DNA from: Mesostigma viride
Taxonomy: Eukaryota; Streptophyta; Mesostigmatophyceae; Mesostigmatales; Mesostigmataceae
DNA: 45,000 bases
Assembly: GCA_009746045.1 (NCBI GenBank)
Contig: RPFO01000590.1
Coordinates: 1-45,000, forward strand
Direction of reading: 5' to 3'
Shown here: piece after piece, positions 9,956 through 20,300 of the stretch
Numbering within the stretch: position 1 is the first letter of the stretch
Layout of the letters: each line of letters begins with the position of its first letter
Position numbers and translations under genes: made by a program
The notes under the pieces: model-generated
Told to the model about the DNA's origin: nothing
The model's input: the letters and a program-made list of their open reading frames with translations, nothing else
The model's database searches: none

Positions 9956-11038
9956 CAAAGCATTACTGAATAATGCTATGTGTCATCTGGTGTGGAGCCC
10001 ATCAGGCCTATATAGGCACACTTGTCCCCAGCGTGGGACAAGCGCACAGCCAAAGTCCCGGCCGCCTCAGTGCGATCACAATGATTCCTTTTTGGCTGGT
10101 ACCACTCGCAGATTTGACCGTCAGATATTCGGCCCGGCTCCAGTCTGAACTCAGTGTAGAATCTTATTAGTTTCGAAACAAACTATGATACTTTTGTAAC
10201 TTAGGTGCCGTTTTGGGAAACTATGGAAAAGGTGGCGCCGGCTGGCGCGGTCAGGTTTGTGGCCGTAGATCCTGAATGATCGGACGGTTCAGCCGGATGA
10301 GCAGAAACCCAGAACGCGAGGTCTATGTGGTGGAGAGCAATGTAACCTAGCGCCGAAAATCCTGGACAGAAGGGCGGGGCTGTGGAGGGGTGGCCAAGGA
10401 ACCGCGGCGGTTACAAAAGGCGGCATGACGAGGCCAGGGGTGAGCACTGGACTTGTCAGCCTGGATCAGTTGCCATTCAGCACGAATATTCTGCCGGCAG
10501 CCCATGCTTCTCATGTCCGGGCCTGGACACTTTGTAGATTTTGGGTCGGAATCTGTAGTCGGTCTGGCCCACTCTGGTCCGTTAGACAACCTCTACTAAA
10601 ATGTCAGCCTGCATGCATAATAAAGATTCTATCATGGCTCCAGAAGTTACATGGTGGATTCTAATCCAGTTTTTTATTTCCACGAGGCGGATTTGTCCAG
10701 TCCTGGCTTGACTTTTCCACCTGGCTGATCAGCCGACACTGAATTGTCACACTCTTGACAACTTGTCACACAATTTTTCACTACTAGTAGGCCTGCAATC
10801 AGTCAGATCCCACCACGCCGGTCATAGCCATAGGCCTGCAGTGTTGAAATTATTGAAATTGAGTCACAGGTTGTCTCCTTGATAGGCCTGCAGTGTACGC
10901 TGCATGTCTTGTTATTCAAGCGGATCACTGAACGCTTCACGCGGACAAACAACAGGTAGGTACTGCACCCTGGTTCAAATTAAAAGCGACTTCCGGCCGG
11001 CTCCCTGGCAAAGTTAACCCCCGACCAAGACGGGGCAT
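9956..11038. other. no gene recognised
   Basis: Neither strand gives a frame with a recognisable domain. Only small features are visible, such as the palindrome gtttcgaaac near 10172 and the repeated phrase taggcctgcagtg around 10831 and 10883. Confidence 0.35.
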
Positions 11039-11420
11039 GTGCAGGGTGTAGATTCCGTAACGTCTTTATTTGATGTCCATCTACGGACGCCGAACACGAG
11101 CGGAACCCGGCGGTGCCGACGGGAGTACCTGTCGGCCCTGGACGCCCGGGCGGTCCGACGTCGACGAGCTGGACAAGGGTGCCCCCAACGCCGCCATTTT
11201 TGCGGGCTTTGCGGCCCGTGCCCCATTGCTGGCGGCCCCGCGGCACCTGCCGGCCATGCCCCGCCGCCGCCCCGACCCGCTCTACCGCCAGGACCCCAAG
11301 GTCTTGGCCGCCCGGCACCGCCTCAAGCGTAACCGGGACCCGCTGCAGAAACCAGTGCTCAAGGCCGCCCTCGTGGAGGCCTACGAGCACGCTCAGGACG
11401 CGGAGGCGGCCCAGTGCATC

Positions 11421-13588
11421 GCGGATGCCAAGGCCTGCATGCCAGGCTCGCAACCAGGGCAAGGACATGTGGTACCACCTCGACCAGCTCGGCGGCCGGC
11501 GGCGGCGCACCCCGGTGGAGCACACGGGGGACGGCACGGCGCCGGTCAGCCTTGACCGCTGGTTGGCCCACAATGTTTCCTTGACCGGTGGGGCTCGCGC
11601 CCCCCGCCCCCGCCGCTTCACCCCGAGACGGCCGCCCGCCTCGGGGTCGCCGGACCCCCGCCGCCGCCAGCGCCCCCTCCTCGGCCGCGGACTTTACCAA
11701 GTCCCCGCCTTGCAGGAGGGCTGCCTTGCCACTGACGACGTCGTCCCCCCCTTCACTTTGAAGGAATTGGACGGCGCCCTGGCTCGCCTGCGGTACGATG
11801 CGGCGGTCGGTGCCGACCACCTTTCTGCTGAGCTGCTGAAGACCCCTGATTCGGCGGTTAGGGATCTTCTGCTGGCGTTCTGCAACCGTGTCCTGCTCTC
11901 TGACGAGCCTCCGCCTGCTGAGTGGCAGACGGCCATCCGCGTCATGCTGTACAAGAAGGGCTCTGCTGCTGACCCCGGTAACTACCGGGGTGTCTGCCTC
12001 CAGAGCGCCGCGCTGAAGGTCTTCATGCGCATGATGCTGCACAGGCTCCGCGCCGCGCTGGACCCACACCTGGGTGAGTCTCAGATGGCGGGTTTCCGTC
12101 GTGGTCGTAACACTGTCATGGCTGTGTTTGTCGCGCGCCGATTGATGGAGGAGGTGCGTCGCCTTCCCCCTGACAGTTTGCCGCTCGTCTTCATTTTTGT
12201 TGACTATATCGAAGCCTTTGACACGGTTCTCTGGGAGGCTCTTTGGGCCATCCTAGCTCTGGATCGGGTGCCACCTGCGTTTATTGCTGCCATTCGCCGA
12301 CTGTATGAGGGCTCACAGGCAGTAGTGCGGACTGCGGAAGGCACCACCCCACCATTCCCCCTCCACCACGGCGGGGTGTGGCAAGCCGGTTGTGTCCTGC
12401 TTGTCCCCATACCTGTTCATTATTGTCGTGGATCACGTCATGCGCCGGGCACGTGCGCGCTTTACTGGTTCGAGCCAGGCTTGGACATCCTTAACGTGAA
12501 AGAGCACGGCGGGGTTAGACCTGGTTACCGCCTTGCCGACCTGATTTATGCGGATGATACCACCCTCATCGAGAGCCCCGAGCACATTCAGACCTGGCTG
12601 GACTGCCTGGGCCTGGAGGCGCGGGCGGTAGGGTTGGAGATTAGTGTCAAAACCGAGGCGATGGTGATTGGGGCCTCCAGTAAACCACCGCTGCCGCGCC
12701 TGCTCGACGGGACGAAGGTCCCGTTCCGCGACCGCTTCAAGCTGTTGGGGAGCTGGCTTCCTGACACCGCCGACGATGTGGACACCCGCATCGGCCTTGC
12801 CTGGGCCAAGTTCCGTTCGCTCACACCCTACTGGCGCTCGAAGGGCCTGCCAGGGCGGGCACCGCAAGCGCATGCTCTTCAAGGTCCTCGTCCTCACGGT
12901 GCTCACGTATGGCGCCGAGGCGTGGACCCTCCCACCCAAACTGGCAGCTAGGCTAGACGGCACAGCTCGGATGAGGATTACATCCCCATCAAGTGCTTAA
13001 CGGTTGGGGGATGATATTTGTTTAAACTTTTGTGTAATTATTTTTCTAATGAGATTAGCATAGTACTCCGTGGCATGCCTTTGCGCATGGCACGCAAGTA
13101 CTTACTTACTTACTTACTTACTAGACGGCACGGTTTACAGGATGCTCCGACAGGTCCTTAACGTAGGTTTTTCCAAGCCTCCGTCATCAGAGTCTTTGTA
13201 TCATGGCATGCCTCGTGTTCGGACGAGATTAGGCAGCGTAGGATAGCATTTGTACAGGACACCTTGCCCGCACCAGCCAGGTCGACACCACCCTCGGTCT
13301 GGCCGGCCCCCAGCGGCTTGGCCAGCCAGGGCGGCACATAATTTCTGACCTGGCCTGGCCCCGCGGACATTCCCAAAAGGGTAGGGAAACCTGTCACGAA
13401 CTACGTTCAGATGTTGCTGGACGACCTAGTGGTCCCAGCCCAGTTTGAGCACCGCATCCACTCTCTCTCCCGTCTTTGGACTGCCATGCAGGACAAGACG
13501 CGGTGGAAGAAGATTGTCAAGGCGCACACGCCCGACCCTGTGGGCAAGCCACCTCCCCCCAAGCGGAGGAGGCGTTTTGATGAGTAGT
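11421..13588 (+). pseudogene. LINE reverse transcriptase, frameshifted
   Basis: Reverse transcriptase landmarks in order: ADHLSAELLK (about 11810), VMLYKKGSAADPGNYRGVCL (about 11945), SQMAGFRRGRNT (about 12080), FVDYIEAFDTV (catalytic Asp block, 12196-12228) and YADD at 12547-12558. The enzyme copies element RNA at a nicked chromosomal target. The copy is dead. The GVRQGCVLSP-type block is out of frame (12376-12405) while LSPYLFIIVVDH reads in the next frame, returning near 12470. A further shift near 12850 separates the polymerase from VLTYGAEAWTL. A SINE-like insertion splits the frame at 12964, and another break lies near 13225. Confidence 0.8.
12964..13120 (+). mobile_element. 157-bp SINE-like insertion in LINE-A with (ACTT)n tail
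   Basis: The LINE reading frame is interrupted between two exact 11-bp copies of ctagacggcac (12953-12963 and 13121-13131). Removing the insert restores AARLDGTVYRMLRQVLNV. The insert ends in about five ACTT units. A direct target duplication plus a simple-repeat 3' tail is the mark of target-primed insertion by a non-LTR machinery. I do not see convincing pol III boxes. Confidence 0.85.
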
Positions 13589-13716
13589 GTAGTTAGGATT
13601 TTCTAGATAGCTTAGAGTTAGGATAGTTCGATCACGCGGCTTCCTCCACCCCATCCATCATGGAATATGTGCTACATGACCTCCCCACGGAGGCATGTTA
13701 TAATTTAATTTAATTT

Positions 13717-14073
13717 TTTTTTTTACGGACACGATGGTCCGAGTAATGAAAAATTCCTCGTTTTGCTACCCTTCTGACCAAATCACTCGGGAACAAGTGC
13801 TTCAAGGCCACCAAATCTGACGAAATCTACCTCAGTGTTCGTACTTGTCCCCATGCAGTGGTACAAGTTCCACACTAGTTGCCCCACTCGGGGACAAGCC
13901 ACTTGTACCACGGTCCACTCGTGAGATGCAGCGGTGTGCACGCGAGGTCCCACTCGGGACGACTTGTAGTCACCGATCGGGCCATGCGGCCCTCGTGACA
14001 ACAACGGTCGGCCCTCTTGACCACAAAGCCCTGGCCGGTCCCACTCGGGTCCAGTGACACAAGCTACAGTACA
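13717..14073. other. non-coding, degenerate short repeats
   Basis: Several loose copies of gtcccactcgg-type sequence occur between 13880 and 14055. No gene is supported. Confidence 0.35.
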
Positions 14074-14163
14074 CATGTCCTCACATGGGGCGTGAGTTTC
14101 TGTCAACCGGGTGGACTTCCACTTTGGGAATTCTTTCCAAGGGGCAGGCTTGACTTCTTGCAC
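14074..14163 (-). pseudogene. degenerate copy of part of the Met/Gly-repeat gene
   Basis: On the plus strand 14074-14163 aligns by eye with 1462-1548: both run catgtcctcacatgg, a divergent spacer, gg-tg-acttcca-tttggg, then gggc-tgacttct-gcac. The minus-strand peptides share EVKPAP and PCEDM. It is a fragment only, with indels. Confidence 0.65.
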
Positions 14164-14317
14164 TTTTCGTGAGCTAGGTCTATTGCCCTGCCAGTCATGC
14201 AGTCAGACGCTACTTGATGGTGCTGGTGACTGATAAGCATGGCATGCCTGTATACATGGGAGTTCTTAAGTCGATCCTCCTTGCGGACGTGTGCGGCATG
14301 TACGGCCCACCGACGGA

Positions 14318-14540
14318 AATTAATTAATGAATTATACTCGTGCTCCCGTTGGGCTCACGGAGCACCGGAGTGCTTTTAATCCCTGTATGTGCACAACAGA
14401 AAGAACCGACGGAAAACTTGACCGCAGCATGTTGGTGACCGTGCCGTCCAGCAAGGTCGGCTGTGAGGGTCCACGTCTCGGCCCCATACGTGAGGACAGG
14501 AGGGACCAGGACCTTAAACAGGTCCTGTTTCTCTAGCTTG
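14318..14540 (-). mobile_element. internally deleted LINE fragment
   Basis: The minus strand encodes LFKVLVPPVLTYGAETWTLT and LDGTVTNMLRS, the LINE C-terminal motif. It then jumps to a 3' end (gcactccggtgctccgtgag, cccaacgggagcacgagt) and an attaattaatt tail at the left edge. Coding sequence normally found between these parts is missing. Confidence 0.7.
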
Positions 14541-14549
14541 CCCGAGGGC

Positions 14550-14757
14550 TTCCACCCCATGCATGCGCCTGGCCTTTTAGGCCGGTATGATACATGATGG
14601 TGGTGCAGGTGCACCTTGTGCACCCAGAGTAGGTGGCAGTTTACATCCCCCACCTGCAGGTTGTAGCCCAGAATATACTAAAAACCATATACCCCTTCTC
14701 ATGGATATGCGTGGGTGTATAAGGGAAACAGTCACGTGTATATTAATTAATTAATTC
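14550..14757 (+). mobile_element. dispersed repeat family R1, copy 2
   Basis: R1 blocks in order: cttccaccccat, tggtggtgcaggtgcacctt, gtgcacccagagtaggtgg, acctgcaggttgtagcccag and ccatataccccttctc, then a ttaattaattaattcat tail. The 5' edge abuts the LINE fragment. Confidence 0.7.
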
Positions 14758-14805
14758 ATGGATATGCGTTAGATATAGAGTACTTAGGATTCTTTTTGTA
14801 GCTAG

Positions 14806-15270
14806 GTTGATTAGACCGGTAGGATTGCATGTACCCATCCATTCATCCATCCATCGGGATTAACGTGACGTGGGCCGGGCCCAGTGATGTTAGACGCCGC
14901 AAAGCCCGCACCTTCAAAGAACAGCTAGTAGAGGACATGGGGGGCCTAGGCCTCTCCGTGATTTGGACGAAGATGATGGACAAGGCCAAGTGGGCCCAGT
15001 TCATAGAGGACAACGAGCCCCCCCCTGTGGGGAAGCGCCCGCGTGTGCAAACCCGCGGGAGGCACGCCAGACAGCTCCCCTAGGGCAGCGTGAGGCTGTC
15101 TAGATAGATGTTGTAGTTAGAATGCTGTTAGATAGATGTCGTAGGTAGCTGATGTAGATAGATTAGACCGGTAGGACTGTTTGCACCCATCCATCCATCC
15201 ATCCATCGGGGTTAATGCTCCGTGACTCCCCAACGGGAGCACGAGTCTAATTAATTAATTAATTAATGGG
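14806..15270 (+). mobile_element. LINE-B 3' end, plus copy
   Basis: It contains the C-terminal coding part (14859-15083: RRRKARTFKEQLVEDMGGLG, IWTKMMDKAKWAQF, RHARQLP, stop) and a 3' UTR with gatagat and catc repeats. The terminal stem-loop is ctccc-caac-gggag at 15226-15239, followed by (TTAA)n. The 14806-14858 stretch resembles its own 3' UTR (gattagaccggtaggat, ccatccatcggg), so the copy is rearranged. Confidence 0.75.
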
Positions 15271-15540
15271 GATTAATGCTCCGTGAATTCCCAACGGGAG
15301 CACGAGTTTAATTTACTAGTTAATCAATTGGGAGGGTTTTCTGGGAATGCCCCTAAATTAAACCCCTCAACCTCCGGAAGAGGCCTGAATATTCTCCCAA
15401 ACCGGCGCCTCTAAATCTGTTCCAAGCCTATCTGTGCATGGGCTCTGGACCATGGGGCAGCCAATACTGCATCCGCAATGAGTCAGCGCCATGCTTTGCC
15501 CATGCAGAGAGCGGCCACTCTCTGCTGAGACGCCATCATT
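15271..15540. other. spacer between two opposed LINE-B ends
   Basis: It begins with a second copy of the LINE 3' terminus (gctccgtgaattcccaacgg, then a ttaatttactagttaatc tail). The rest has no gene. Confidence 0.5.
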
Positions 15541-16070
15541 AATTAAATAATTAATTAATTAATTAGACTCGTGCTCCCGTTGGGGAGTCACGGAGCATTA
15601 ACCCCGATGGATGGATGGATGGGTGCAAACAGTCCTACCGGTCTAATCTATCTACATCAGCTACACACTACATCTATCTAACAGCATTCTAACTACAACA
15701 TCTATCTAGACAGCCGCACGCTGCCCTAGGGGAGCTGTCTGGCGTGCCTCCCACGGGATTGCACATGCGGGCGCTTCCCCACTGGGGGGGGTTCGTTGTC
15801 CTCTATGACCTGGGCCCACTTGGCCTTGTCCATCATCTTCTTCCAAATCACGGAGAGGCCTAGGCCCCCCATGTCCTCTACTAGCTGTTCTTTGAAGGTG
15901 CGGGCCTTGCGGCGTCTAACATCACTGGGCCCGGCCCACGTCAGGAGGTGCCGGCCAGGCTGGGCTGGTCGCAGTCCTGCGGGGGGGCCACGTGAGGTGT
16001 CTACCTGGTTGGTGCGAGCTAGGTGCCCTACTAGCTGCAGGCGACGCCATCATGCCCTAGCCTTTGCTTA
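15541..16070 (-). mobile_element. LINE-B 3' end, minus copy
   Basis: The reverse complement of the 14862-15270 block, extending further 5'. Coding part 16044-15726: RRLQLVGHLARTNQVDTSRG, then RRRKARTFKEQLVEDMGGLG, IWKKMMDKAKWAQV and RHARQLP with stop TAG at 15728-15726. The same 3' UTR, stem-loop and (TTAA)n tail follow at 15541-15570. The HLARTNQVD segment parallels ARTSQVDTTLG in LINE-A, so the two LINEs are related. Confidence 0.75.
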
Positions 16071-16412
16071 GCCATGATCATCTTCCACCCCAGCCATGTC
16101 CGCAACTTTGCAGAGCCGGCTGCTGGAAAACTGAACATGGTGGTGCAGGTGCACCTCAGTACGTTGTGCATCCCGAGTAGGTGGCGGTTCACACCCACCA
16201 CCTGCAGGTTGTCGTCTAGAATGTAGTAAAAGCCATATGCCCCTTCTCAGTCGCCATGCAACCAGGCATCAAGTTGTCTTACATCATATCAATGAGACAA
16301 CCAGCCCTTACATCATATTTATGCCCCTTCTCAGGGCTATGTGAAGTGAGACAACTATGCCTGGTTACATATCCTCCCCACGGAGGTATGTTCTTAATTA
16401 ATTAATTAATTA
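16071..16412 (+). mobile_element. dispersed repeat family R1, copy 3
   Basis: R1 blocks: tagccatgatcatcttccac, tggtggtgcaggtgcacctc, gtgcatcccgagtaggtggc, acctgcaggttgtcgtctag and gccatatgccccttctcag. Internal duplication of acatcatat-type sequence follows. It ends with a stem-loop cctcc-ccac-ggagg (16373-16386) and a (TTAA)n tail. This end matches that of LINE-A at 13680-13693. Confidence 0.75.
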
Positions 16413-16661
16413 ATTGGAGAGCCGGGAAGCGCATGATGCTTTGGCCCCGTTGCGTTCCCATATGGCCCTGGTGGCCCATTGCTAGCTCATGACAGGGTTA
16501 GCCCTCAGGTATAGAAATTCTACGTTGCCCCTGGGGACAACCGCTACACTACCACCTCATCTGCCATTCTGTACGAGAAAGCTCAGATGAGACTGTCTTC
16601 CCATCTAGTTTATTTTTATTGTGTGTGTGTGTGTGGTGCAGCTACAGGGTTCGGGGGCCAT

Positions 16662-16735
16662 TGATTAATTAATTAAACTCGCGCTCCTGTTGGGGAGTCA
16701 CGGAGCACCGAAGTGCTTTTAATACCTGTATGTTG
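16662..16735 (-). mobile_element. LINE 3'-end fragment
   Basis: gattaattaattaaactcgc, then gctcctgttggggagtcacg and gagcaccgaagtgcttttaa. This is the same terminus as 14318-14395, read on the minus strand. Confidence 0.65.
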
Positions 16736-17378
16736 GGGCCATGATGCAAACAACGGATCTTGTAAACGGCCACACCTATTAGTGTGAGACAACTACATGA
16801 TCGGAGCGGGCCCTGGCATATCATATATCAACATCGAGGCATGCATGTCATGTACTGCAAGGGTGTATGGACACACATACTTCATCAGCTAGTTAGAGGC
16901 GCGATCGGCCAGTTTACTTCAGGAGTCACTAGCCCGTAGAGTACACATGTGTATCAAGGAGACAATGTATGCATGCACCTACCAAGGCACCTGCCCTGAA
17001 TTTACAGGAATATGAAATGGCCTCAACGCCAGCTTATGACTGAATACCAGAGCCTCAGCTAGGAAACTCAATCAACTTGCATTCTTCTTTCTGTGGTTGA
17101 ACCACACAGAAAAATGCACACAAAAGGTAACCACCCCATCAGTCAGTACATTCGAATTGAGTATTGGGCTCACTGTTTTGCAGATATTGGTGGTCTCACT
17201 AGTATCTGCAATTGCAATTGTTTCAGCGCATTCTATGCAGACAGAGTGATGTGCTGAAGCCCAGCACAAAATGTAGTACATGGGAACATAACACTGTTGT
17301 CGTGTGAGATACATGACAACGAAGAGTCTGGAATGAGAATCATACAATCAGAGGGAAGAGAGCCCCACAGTGCATCCT
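16736..17378. other. non-coding; 3' flank of the FHA-PHD gene
   Basis: No gene is supported. A TGTAA motif on the minus strand (17006-17002), the poly(A) signal used by volvocine algae, lies about 370 bp past the stop of the FHA-PHD gene. Its use here is only a guess. Confidence 0.3.
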
Positions 17379-20300
17379 CTACGCCTTGCGAGAGCGTAGT
17401 GACCGCCTGCCAGCGTTGCTGACTTCTGGCACCTCCTCCTCCGCCTGGTGTGGCACTGCCCGCTTGCGCGAGCGACCCTTCTCCTCCACAGGGCTCATGC
17501 CGGCGGCGATGACACTAGACGCCCGCCTCGACCTGGTCTTGGTGCTAGCAAAAGGCACCGCCTCCTCCACAGCCTCGCCCTCCAACGTGTCATCCTCTAC
17601 CATCTCCACACACTCGGCGATGGGTGACAGCATAAATGGCCGTGATAAGCTGGCTGGCTTCTTGGCCTGCACGCAGAGTCCAACAGGTGGCACACAAGAA
17701 ACAGCATCAACAAAAGTTTGAGGACAATGCTTCCGCTCCCTATCCATTCTTTTGGACTCTCTCTCACTATCAAGTTCTGACAGCTCGGGCTGGTTAAGCT
17801 GGCGATCAAAACATGAAGCCCAACCTGAGGTGCCCTACTTAACTGTGCACACTTTTGACAAGCTTGCATGCTATCAGTAGATGGGCTCCTATCACCACCT
17901 GCTCACCTCTTCCTTCTTGGCCTTCTTGGGGCGTGTAGCAGCTGCCGGCTTGGCGGTCGCCGCCCCTGCCAGGACCACGGCCGCGTCCACAGACTTCCTG
18001 CGGCTGCTCTTGCGAAGCGGGCGCGCCGGCTCAGTGCTGGCATCTGCTCACGCCACGTGGCCAGTTTGTCAAGTCAAACAGGGAAGTTTGCAGGGCAGGA
18101 AGATGGGGATGAGAATGATGAGCAATGCATACTTCTTGGTCGTTTATTTACCTAAACCCTCTAGGTCTTGCTCTGAATGTTAGCCGGCCATGTACGTTAC
18201 GTATACAGCTACATTTTGCCATCTCCATTCATTTCCACAATCCTGAATGACTCAGCAAACACGGATAACAGCAGGCTCGAGCCATGGTCCGGATTCTCTG
18301 GATTCCAGGTCTCCGCTTTTTGTCGCTTTGATGCTGCATGCAAAGGCATGACAACTGTATACAGATTACCATGCCGTACCTACAAAAACCATGCAGCAGC
18401 ACTGCAGTGTATGCCAAAACTCTCTAGAGGGGCCTAGGTGGTGGCGGAGACGCGCCAAATAAAGCCCACGAGCCAAGTAAAGGACCACAGATGCCCTATG
18501 GATGACCACTCACCCTCACCACCCGGTGGCTCTGCCTTGTGACGCCCACCGCGCGAGGGCGCCTTCTTGACCCCCTGCTCCATGGCCGCATGGCGGGAGG
18601 CCTCCTCCCCTGAGCGTGACGGGCGGCAATAGTGGCAGAACCACTGCTCCTCGGGCGGCACCTTGCGCAGAGGGGGCACGCAGCAGCCCAGGTGGTACTG
18701 CTGCTCGCAGCCGTCACAGATCAGTAGCACCTCCTCCTCCTCGTCACGCGCGCTGTGGCACACAAAGCAACCCTCTGCCTCATCCTCGCATGCCCCCGCA
18801 CCCACCGCCACCACCAAGGGCAACACTTCCGTGGCAAGACTTGCATCCGCTGCGTCCGCGGTCGTGCCGCAAGCGTCTGCACAGGAACCAGTCGCCGCCG
18901 CACCGGGCGTCCTGGCCTCGTGGGCACCGTCGGTGCTGGCCGCCTCCTGCGTGCACCCTGGCAGCTGGGACAAGCCCTCACAGAACGCACTGAAGTCGCT
19001 GGACGCCGAGTTGCAGGCCGCCAGGGTGGCCACCTCCGCGCTCTCCCCCGGAGAGACGGCGCACGACGTGGCCGCGCAGTCGCTTGCATCCGCCACGCAG
19101 CAATGCTCCAACGCCTTCTCAACCGCCGCAGGGGATGCGATGGGGCTACCGGCCTCTGGTGCGCAAGCAGCTGCACTGGCCGCCGCCACTACTTGGACCG
19201 CTACCTGCAGGATCACCGGGTTGACCTCTGCCACCTCATCGGTCTGTGCCTCTCGCACGGCGGTGGTGGGCTCCCCATCGGTCTGGCACGCCCCCTCTTG
19301 AGTGTCCACACTGACCTGCAGTTCCTCATCCTTGACTGTGCAAACGCAGTCAATCAAGAGCGGGTAAACAAGGGGTAAGGCCTTTGATAAGTGACCAGGT
19401 CTCCCCGGTTACAGATTCAGTTCTGATAGGGACACCATTCATCCAAAAGTGGGCGGAGGCAGCACCCCCCAAACAGGAGACAGAAGATCAGGAGGCATGC
19501 AGACACCGGGGGCTAAGAAAGGCTGAAATACAACCCCCCACAAATTCCCTCATCCTCGAATGACTGTGGATGCATTGGGGCGTGTTGTCAGGTCCCAGCA
19601 CGATAATAACAACAGACCCACAGAAAAAGCTTGCTCTCCGATGCACTACCTATGTGATTATATTGGTTGGGTTCAGCGACACGCGTTTATAACCCTACAA
19701 CGTCAAGGCAGTTATGCAGATGCAGGCTTAGTCTACATAGGTGCCCCCCCCCCCCCCCCAAAAAAAAACACACCTTCAACCTCAAACTAGCAACCACTGG
19801 AGGCACTCCACGCACCTGCGGGCATTTCCACCATGATGCCGACGCTGGCGGTGGAGTACACCGCCACCGCTTGGCACTCGGCATCTTGAAGGGAGACGCG
19901 CGCCCTCTTGTGCTGGCGACCGTCCTCCAGCATATCCTCCGCCACGGCCGTGGTGGTCGTGGTGACGGAGACGGCGGTGGCAGTTGCTGCCCTCTGCTGC
20001 CTAATCTTGCGCTTGAGAGCCTTCTCGCGCACGAGCGCCGCTTCCTTGGCTGCGACCGCCGCCTCACGTGACGCCTCCAAAGACGCCACCGTGCCCTGCA
20101 GGGTGCCGACTCGCACCCCCATCGCCTCCAGCTGTCGCCCCATGTCTGCTGCGGCATCCTTTGCCTTGCCCAGCTGCACCTCGAGCCGCCGACATCTCCT
20201 GCTCGCGCGTGCCTGCGCCTCACTGGCGGACTGCGCCGCCTCCTCGAGCCGCGACAGCAGCTGGCGGTGGTCGGCCTCCAGTGCCGCCAGCTTGGCCTCG

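Larger units (their letters stand above)
11039..13716 (+). mobile_element. 5'-truncated non-LTR retrotransposon (LINE-A)
   Basis: It contains the region between endonuclease and reverse transcriptase (RHRLKRNRDPLQKPVLKAAL near 11310), a reverse transcriptase, the LINE C-terminal motif (LVLTVLTYGAEAWTL, 12884-12930), a C-terminal domain ending KRRRRFDE (stop near 13588) and a 3' UTR. The end shows a small stem-loop (cctcc-ccac-ggagg, 13680-13693) and an A/T tail (taatttaatttaatt and a T run). No intact apurinic endonuclease is visible to the left, as expected for 5' truncation during target-primed reverse transcription. Confidence 0.8.

Noticed and set aside
18616-19378. Plus-strand frames across the PHD exon
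   Set aside because: The minus strand has the complete PHD Cys/His pattern and good splice sites; the plus frames have neither.
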